The notes under the pieces are model-generated. The model was not told the origin of the DNA and ran no database searches. It was given only the letters and a program-made list of their open reading frames with translations. From JBOFCO01 sp051646105 (lineage in GTDB: Bacteria > Pseudomonadota > Alphaproteobacteria > Rhodobacterales > Rhodobacteraceae): a DNA stretch of 11,973 nt. The stretch covers positions 1 to 11,973 of the forward strand of contig JBOFCO010000099.1 of the NCBI GenBank assembly GCA_051646105.1, written 5' to 3'. The translations under genes were made by a program, and so were the position numbers. How positions within the stretch are numbered: position 1 is the first letter of the stretch; each line of letters starts with the position of its first letter. Below are positions 7,183 through 11,973 of the stretch, in pieces.

Positions 7183-8232
7183 ATGACACAGGAAATCGTG
7201 ATTGTCGGCGGTGGCATCATCGGGATGACCATCGCGCACAGGTTGGCCGATGGCGGTGAGGGCCATGTCACAGTGGTCGACCGCGATCTGGCAGGGCTTG
7301 GTGCCTCTGCCCGCTCGGCGGGTCTGCACTTCCCTGTCGGACGATCCACCCGTGTGCGGGAAATGACGCGGTTTTCGCAGGCGCATTATCAGGCCCGCAT
7401 GGGGGCGATTGCGCGGATGCGTCCCCTGCCGATGCGTGTGCATATGTGCGGGGGTGCTGCGGATCGCATCGGCCCCTGGTTCATTCCCGAAGCGGCCCTG
7501 ACGCGGCGCGGCAATACCGGCGGGCTGGTCATTGCGGACCACGGCCTGACAAGCTGGGACGCGCAGGGTGCACATCACGCCGATGTCGGCGCCTATGTGA
7601 CCCATCTGGCTGAAACCGCCCCTCCGCAGATCGCGCGTGTCGAGGGCAGCCCTGTCGTCGCAATTTCGGAAACCGACAGCGCGGTGGATGTGCAGCTTGC
7701 CGATGGCAGGCTGTTGCGGGCCGACAGGCTGATCCTGGCACCCGGTCCGTGGTTCGGTGCTGCGGCCTTTCAGCCGCTGACCCGGAATCTGGGGCTGCGG
7801 GTCAAGCGCATCGTGGCCTTTCACATCGACATGCCCCCGCAGGAAACCGACGCTGCCGAATATTTCATCGAGGATGACGCCTTTCTGCTGCCGCTGGTCT
7901 GGGCGCGGCGCTGGCTGTTTTCCTACACCTGCGATGAATGGGACATGGTGCCGGAAACCGCCGGGCCAGGCGTGCAGGCGCATCATCGCACAGCAGCGGC
8001 TGATATCCTGCGCCGCTATATCCCAGATTGGGCCGAGCGGCTGACGGGCGGGCGGGTGTTCTGCGACGCCTACAGCGCCGACCGCATCCCCGTCATCCGC
8101 ACTGTCGGAAACAGCGGGCGCATCGTCTTTGCCGGGGGCGCGAATGGCGCCGGTTACCGCCTGGCCCCCGCGATCGCCGAGGCAGTCGCGGAACAGATTT
8201 CACACAGCATGACCAAGGAGCACGTCGCATGA
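7183..8232 (+). CDS. FAD-dependent oxidoreductase of the DAO family, probable hydrazine-pathway oxidase
   Basis: A 349-residue protein with an N-terminal dinucleotide fold (IVIVGGGIIG, residues 5-14), the GASARSAG segment that binds FAD in glycine/sarcosine oxidases, and a C-terminal FAD-contact segment (VFAGGANGAGYRLAPAIAEAV). The start at 7183 has GGGAG 7 nt upstream; the open frame extends back to 7066, but that would overlap the hydroxylase by 92 bp without a Shine-Dalgarno. DAO-family enzymes oxidise C-N bonds of amines. In the s56-p1 hydrazine cassette the FAD enzyme (Spb39) cleaves the lysine-derived hydrazine adduct to hydrazinoacetic acid and 2-aminoadipate 6-semialdehyde; the same role is inferred here. 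Its stop overlaps the next start (ATGA), indicating translational coupling to the N-N bond-forming enzyme. Confidence 0.88.
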   Translation: MTQEIVIVGGGIIGMTIAHRLADGGEGHVTVVDRDLAGLGASARSAGLHFPVGRSTRVREMTRFSQAHYQARMGAIARMRPLPMRVHMCGGAADRIGPWFIPEAALTRRGNTGGLVIADHGLTSWDAQGAHHADVGAYVTHLAETAPPQIARVEGSPVVAISETDSAVDVQLADGRLLRADRLILAPGPWFGAAAFQPLTRNLGLRVKRIVAFHIDMPPQETDAAEYFIEDDAFLLPLVWARRWLFSYTCDEWDMVPETAGPGVQAHHRTAAADILRRYIPDWAERLTGGRVFCDAYSADRIPVIRTVGNSGRIVFAGGANGAGYRLAPAIAEAVAEQISHSMTKEHVA

Positions 8233-10256
8233 AACGGATGAGCATCGACATGGTGGCCTTTGCGCCCGCCTTCGGGATCGACATGGCGGATGCCGGATCG
8301 CTTGGGCAAGCCGCACCACAGGCCGGCTGGGGCCGTGTTGCCCCGCTGGGTGAAACCGTCTTTCATCGCCACGATGAATCCGAAAGCTTCATCATCCTGT
8401 CGGGCAGCGGCACTGTCGAAACCGACAAGGACACCGTCGTTGTCGGGGCAGGTGACATTCTGGCTTTCGAGCCGTTTGAACGCCATGTGTTGCGCAACAC
8501 CGGCGATACCGATCTGCTGTTCGCCGACCTGTACTGGCGCGATAGTGCTGCTGCGGTGACAACCGCCGGTCAGGAGGACGCCGTCGCCCCCCTGTCGGGC
8601 ACCGGCCGCCCGGTATTCGTGTTTTCCACGCCGCCGACGCCCAATGGCGATCTGCATATCGGGCATCTTTCCGGCCCCTATCTGGGCGCGGATGTCTATA
8701 CCCGGTTCCAGCGACTGAACGGCACCGAAGCCTATCACCTGACCGGCAGCGATGACTTTCAAAGCTATGTCGTGGGCCGCGCCCGCGCCGAGGGCAAAAC
8801 ACCCGAGGCCGTCGCCGCCTATTACGCCGCCGAAATCCAGTCGACGCTGGCGATGATGGATATTCATCTGGACCAGTTCACCATCACGATGGATTCCCCC
8901 GGCTATGTGGCGGGCGCGCAGGATTTCTTTGCCCGCGCGATCCGCGATCCCCGTATCACGTTCCAGGCGACGCCCGCGCTGTGCGACGGCGCATCGGGGG
9001 CCTATCTGTATGAAGTGGATACATTCGGCGTCTGCCCCGGCTGTGGCAGCGGCTGCGGCGGCAACATCTGCGAGGAATGCGGAGAGCCGAACACCTGCGC
9101 CGATATCATGGCGCCGAAATCGCGCCTTTCGGAAGCACGCCCGCAGCAAACGGATGTGGCGCGCTGGACCGTCGATCTGGCGGCAAGTGCAGCCGATATC
9201 CGGTCGCATCAGATGGCTTCCCGGCTGCCCGCACGCATTCTGGCGCTGACTGACCGCGTTCTGGCCAAAGGCCAGAAGATCGCCATCAGTCACCCGGCCG
9301 ATTGGGGTATCCGCCCGGCAGAGGGCACTCTGGGTGCCGCCGATCAGGTGATCTGGGTCTGGCCGGAAATGGCCTATGGCTTCCTTTACGGGATCGAGGC
9401 GCTGGGCCAGCGGCACGGCCGCGCCTGGGACAAGGCCACGCCTTCGGACGACTGGAAGATCGTGCACTTCTTCGGCTACGACAACAGCTTCTATCACGCG
9501 ATCCTGTATCCGGCGCTCTATGCCGCCAGCAATCCGGGATGGACGCCGGACATCGATTATCACGTCAACGAGTTCTACTTGCTGGACGGCAAGAAATTTT
9601 CGACCAGCCGCCGTCATGCGATCTGGGGCAAGGAAATCCTGAACCCCGACACGGTGGATGCCGTGCGCCTGTTCCTGTCGACCACGCGGTCAGAAGTGCA
9701 GCGCACCAATTTCTCGATGCCGGAATTTGCGGCCTTTGTCGGGCAGCAATTGATCGGTGGCTGGCAGGGCTGGCTAAACGATCTTGGGTCCATCGTCGAT
9801 GCCGATTTCGGCGGCATGACCCCCGATGCCGGAAACTGGGCTGCGGATCAGCAGAGCTTCCTGGCCGATCTGGAAAGCCTGCGCCGCGATATCGGGCGAG
9901 CGCTGGGGGCACAAGGCTTTTCGCTGAACGATGCCGGGCGGCGTCTGGCCGATCTGGTGACCGCGGCACGGCGGTTCGCGCAGGGCCAGCTTCATCTGCG
10001 CGGTATTCCGGCAGAGCGTGACAAGTGGCGCACCGCCGTCGCGCTGCAACTGACGGCGGCGCGGCTGCTGGCAGAACTTTCCGCGCCGGTCGCGCCACGA
10101 TTTTCGGCCACGCTGCTGGCGGCCCTTGGCCAACCGCCGCTTGCTGTCTGGCCACAGGGCGTGATGCCGGTCAAGGCGGGCACAAAGGTTGCGCTTTCCG
10201 GCGCCGTCTTCTTCTGCCCGACCGCGGACGCCACAGCCAATCTGGCCGCAGAGTGA
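8229..10256 (+). CDS. cupin/methionyl-tRNA-synthetase-like didomain protein, probable N-N bond-forming hydrazine synthetase
   Basis: A 675-residue fusion. Residues about 30-105 form a cupin with a complete metal set: HxHxxxE (His46, His48, Glu52), then Gly59, and a second motif with His86 and Asn90. From about 128 a class I synthetase of MetRS type follows. PPTPNGDLHIGHLSGP contains HIGH (143-146), four cysteines in two CxxC knuckles (269/272, 281/284) can bind zinc, and KFSTS (456-460) stands for KMSKS. The C-terminal helical region is divergent and the MetRS anticodon-recognition block is not recognisable, so a tRNA role is unlikely. In Spb40-type hydrazine synthetases the MetRS domain uses ATP to activate an amino acid and ester-link it to N6-hydroxylysine, and the cupin promotes rearrangement to an N-N bond. 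AAGGAG 8 nt upstream supports the start. It overlaps the FAD gene by 4 bp. Confidence 0.88.
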   Translation: MKRMSIDMVAFAPAFGIDMADAGSLGQAAPQAGWGRVAPLGETVFHRHDESESFIILSGSGTVETDKDTVVVGAGDILAFEPFERHVLRNTGDTDLLFADLYWRDSAAAVTTAGQEDAVAPLSGTGRPVFVFSTPPTPNGDLHIGHLSGPYLGADVYTRFQRLNGTEAYHLTGSDDFQSYVVGRARAEGKTPEAVAAYYAAEIQSTLAMMDIHLDQFTITMDSPGYVAGAQDFFARAIRDPRITFQATPALCDGASGAYLYEVDTFGVCPGCGSGCGGNICEECGEPNTCADIMAPKSRLSEARPQQTDVARWTVDLAASAADIRSHQMASRLPARILALTDRVLAKGQKIAISHPADWGIRPAEGTLGAADQVIWVWPEMAYGFLYGIEALGQRHGRAWDKATPSDDWKIVHFFGYDNSFYHAILYPALYAASNPGWTPDIDYHVNEFYLLDGKKFSTSRRHAIWGKEILNPDTVDAVRLFLSTTRSEVQRTNFSMPEFAAFVGQQLIGGWQGWLNDLGSIVDADFGGMTPDAGNWAADQQSFLADLESLRRDIGRALGAQGFSLNDAGRRLADLVTAARRFAQGQLHLRGIPAERDKWRTAVALQLTAARLLAELSAPVAPRFSATLLAALGQPPLAVWPQGVMPVKAGTKVALSGAVFFCPTADATANLAAE

Positions 10257-10274
10257 TATCCGAAAGGACAGGTC

Positions 10275-10535
10275 ATGACACAGAGCACCCCCCCGAACCT
10301 GACCGTCTGGCTATGCGATGCGCTTGCCGCACTTGCCCGGTTGCCGGAACCTCCTGCGCCCGAAATCAACGCAACAACGCTGGGCATCAGCTCGCTGGCG
10401 ATGGTCACCCTGCAGTACCGGCTGATGACGGAACGGGGCATTTCCGCCCCGCTGGAGGATCTGATCGCACCGCGCAGCATTGCAGCGCTTGCTGCGCATC
10501 TGACCACATTGCTGGAAACGGAGGACGCGGCATGA
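10275..10535 (+). CDS. free-standing phosphopantetheine carrier protein (PCP/ACP)
   Basis: An 86-residue protein matching a single carrier domain. The core is TTLGISSLAMVTLQYRL, in which Ser40 takes the place of the phosphopantetheine serine of LGxDSL. The usual preceding Asp is Ser39, a tolerable but less common change. Downstream helices (LEDLIAPRSIAALAAHL) match helix III/IV of carrier domains. A Shine-Dalgarno AAGGA at 10264-10268 is 6 nt before the ATG. The gene overlaps the NRPS start (ATGA), so the two are made together. The acidic tail LLETEDAA could dock with the basic TubC-type domain at the start of the NRPS. The acyl group carried is unknown; a hydrazino acid made by the upstream enzymes is possible. 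No loading adenylation enzyme is visible. Confidence 0.83.
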   Translation: MTQSTPPNLTVWLCDALAALARLPEPPAPEINATTLGISSLAMVTLQYRLMTERGISAPLEDLIAPRSIAALAAHLTTLLETEDAA

Positions 10536-11973
10536 GCTTCCCCGAAATTCTTGAAAAGATCGCCGGGCTTGGCATCGATCTGCGTGCCGAGGGCGACACC
10601 TTGCGCGTCGAAGGCGCGAAAGAGGCGCTGACCCCTGATCTGGTGGCGGTACTCCGGACGGAAAAGCCCCGCATCCTGGCCTGGTTGCGGGATCTGGAAC
10701 AGGCCGAACTCCTTGACCTGACCCCGATGCAGACCGCCTATCTGATGGGCCGGGAAGAGGCGCTGGAACTGGGTGGCGTTTCCAGCCATGTCTTTCACGA
10801 ATTCACCGGGCACTGGGATGCCACCCGGCTGGAGGACGCATTCCAGCGCGTGGTCGACCGGCATGACGCGCTGCGGATGCGGATCGCGCCGGATGGCGCA
10901 AGGGTACTGCCACCCGGTCGCGTGCGCGTGCGTCTGGGACAATCCGACCTGACCGGCGGCGACCCTGAAGCGGAGTTGCAGGCGATCCGCGCAAGGATGT
11001 CGCATCAGGTGATGCCGGTGGCCCGCGTGCCGATGGTCGAGATGCACCTGGCCCGCACCGATGGCGACATGCACCTGTTCGTCAGCCATGACGGGCTGGT
11101 GATCGACGGCGTCAGCATGTTCCTGTTCTTCCGCGATCTCATGGCTTTCTACAGCCCGTCAGGGGCAGAACACCCCGCGCCGCTCGGCATCGGCTTTGCC
11201 GACCTTTCCCCGATCATGTTGCCGCCTGCCGATACCCCGGCCGCGCAGCGTGCCCGCCGCTACTGGCTGGCAGAGGCGCCGCTGCTGCCCGATGCGCCTG
11301 CGCTGCCGCTGGCCGCCGACCCAGCCCGTATCATGCGGCCCCGCAGCGAACGATACGAGGTCCGGCTGGATGCTGCCGCGTGGCAGCGGTTCCGCAAGGC
11401 CGCGTCCGAACGCGGGCTGACCGCATCGCAGGCCCTTGCAGCCGCCTTTTGCGAGGTGCTGTCGCAATGGTCCGGCGGGCAGGACTTCACGCTGAACACC
11501 ACCTTTGCCAATCGCCCGCCGGTTCACCCCGATGCGTTTGCGGTGATCGGTAATTTCACCCAGCCCCTTCCCGTTGCCTTTCGTCACGACGGCACAACGG
11601 CACTGGACCGCGCCATTGCGTTGCGCGGGGCGCTTATGGCCGGTCTGGACAACAGGTTCATTTCCGGGATCGAGGTGCTGCAATCCCTTGCCCGCCCCGG
11701 CGCCGGGTCACTGCGGCTGCCCGTCACCTTCAACTGTGCGATCGATGCGCCGGTCGCGGGCGCCGATGGTCGGGCGCTTGCGGCTGTGGGGCGACGGGTG
11801 AACGCCGTTTCCCAGACGCCACAGGTGTGGCTGAACAGCTTTCTTTTCGAAAGCGATGACGGTCTTGTGGTGGAAATCGATGCCGTTTCCGGGCTGTTCC
11901 CGGCGGGTCTGGTCGCCGATCTGACCGGTGCCTACGAAAAGCTTTTGCATCTGCTGGGCGATGCGCAGGTCTG
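10532..11973 (+). CDS. non-ribosomal peptide synthetase, N-terminal TubC-type docking and heterocyclization (Cy) domains; runs off the window
   Basis: An open frame of 480 codons continues past the right edge. Residues 1-53 resemble the TubC N-terminal docking domain (LRVEGAKEALTPDLVAVLR, then KPRILAWLR). From about 60 a cyclization domain follows with all Cy motifs: LTPMQTAYLMGR (63-74), RHDALRMRIAPDG (110-122), D187xxxxD192xxS195 in place of the HHxxxDG of C domains, LPDAPALPL (252-260), the DFT core (318-320), PVTF (397-400) and SQTPQV (427-432). The Trp-Asp usual after Cy7 is Ile-Asp (449-450). Cy domains join a donor to Cys, Ser or Thr and close a thiazoline/oxazoline ring. Adenylation and later domains must lie beyond the window. 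The start has a GGAGGA-type Shine-Dalgarno and overlaps the carrier gene. The donor may be delivered by that carrier. Confidence 0.92.
   Translation, partial: MSFPEILEKIAGLGIDLRAEGDTLRVEGAKEALTPDLVAVLRTEKPRILAWLRDLEQAELLDLTPMQTAYLMGREEALELGGVSSHVFHEFTGHWDATRLEDAFQRVVDRHDALRMRIAPDGARVLPPGRVRVRLGQSDLTGGDPEAELQAIRARMSHQVMPVARVPMVEMHLARTDGDMHLFVSHDGLVIDGVSMFLFFRDLMAFYSPSGAEHPAPLGIGFADLSPIMLPPADTPAAQRARRYWLAEAPLLPDAPALPLAADPARIMRPRSERYEVRLDAAAWQRFRKAASERGLTASQALAAAFCEVLSQWSGGQDFTLNTTFANRPPVHPDAFAVIGNFTQPLPVAFRHDGTTALDRAIALRGALMAGLDNRFISGIEVLQSLARPGAGSLRLPVTFNCAIDAPVAGADGRALAAVGRRVNAVSQTPQVWLNSFLFESDDGLVVEIDAVSGLFPAGLVADLTGAYEKLLHLLGDAQV

Noticed and set aside
8229..10256. Housekeeping or duplicate methionyl-tRNA synthetase (antibiotic self-resistance copy)
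   Set aside because: The N-terminal cupin fusion, divergent anticodon region and coupling to the FAD oxidase fit a biosynthetic enzyme better. A resistance role is not fully excluded.

Overview
The window looks like a chromosomal segment of a high-GC alphaproteobacterium, probably Rhodobacteraceae/Paracoccaceae. This is inferred from base composition, Shine-Dalgarno usage and the polyol-ABC gene context; no rRNA or other taxonomic marker is present. It joins a carbohydrate-utilisation region (about 1-3430) to a secondary-metabolite gene cluster (about 3600 to the right edge, where it is still open).

Left part. Three tightly spaced plus-strand genes form the end of a sugar/polyol operon: the 3' end of a MalK/UgpC-type ABC ATPase, an L-xylulose reductase (DCXR)-like short-chain dehydrogenase, and a HAD-superfamily sugar-phosphate phosphatase. 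Converging on them from the minus strand is an L-fucose/L-arabinose isomerase-like gene. It has its own candidate promoter, with a 14-bp palindrome over the -35 region.

Middle. A minus-strand gene (3601-5616) encodes a large SARP-type regulator: winged helix, BTAD, TolB/CadC-like domain and TPR repeats. It is divergent from the biosynthetic operon. The 254-bp space between them carries a ladder of heptamers at exact 11-bp spacing, the geometry expected for SARP operators.

Right part. Five translationally coupled or closely spaced plus-strand genes run from 5871 off the end of the window. The first three are an L-lysine N6-hydroxylase-like flavoprotein, a DAO-type FAD oxidoreductase and a cupin/methionyl-tRNA-synthetase didomain protein. 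This is the composition, and as I recall the order, of the hydrazine-forming (N-N bond) cassette known from s56-p1 biosynthesis, with relatives in triacsin and pyrazofurin/formycin-type pathways. The expected chemistry is Lys to N6-hydroxy-Lys, coupling with an amino acid (glycine in s56-p1) to a hydrazine, then oxidative release of hydrazinoacetic acid plus aminoadipate semialdehyde. They are followed by a free-standing carrier protein and an NRPS that opens with a TubC-type docking domain and a heterocyclization (Cy) domain with an intact DxxxxDxxS motif.

The most notable inference is that this is a SARP-controlled NRPS pathway in a Gram-negative bacterium that may feed a hydrazine building block into a Cy-domain assembly line. 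The product is unknown.
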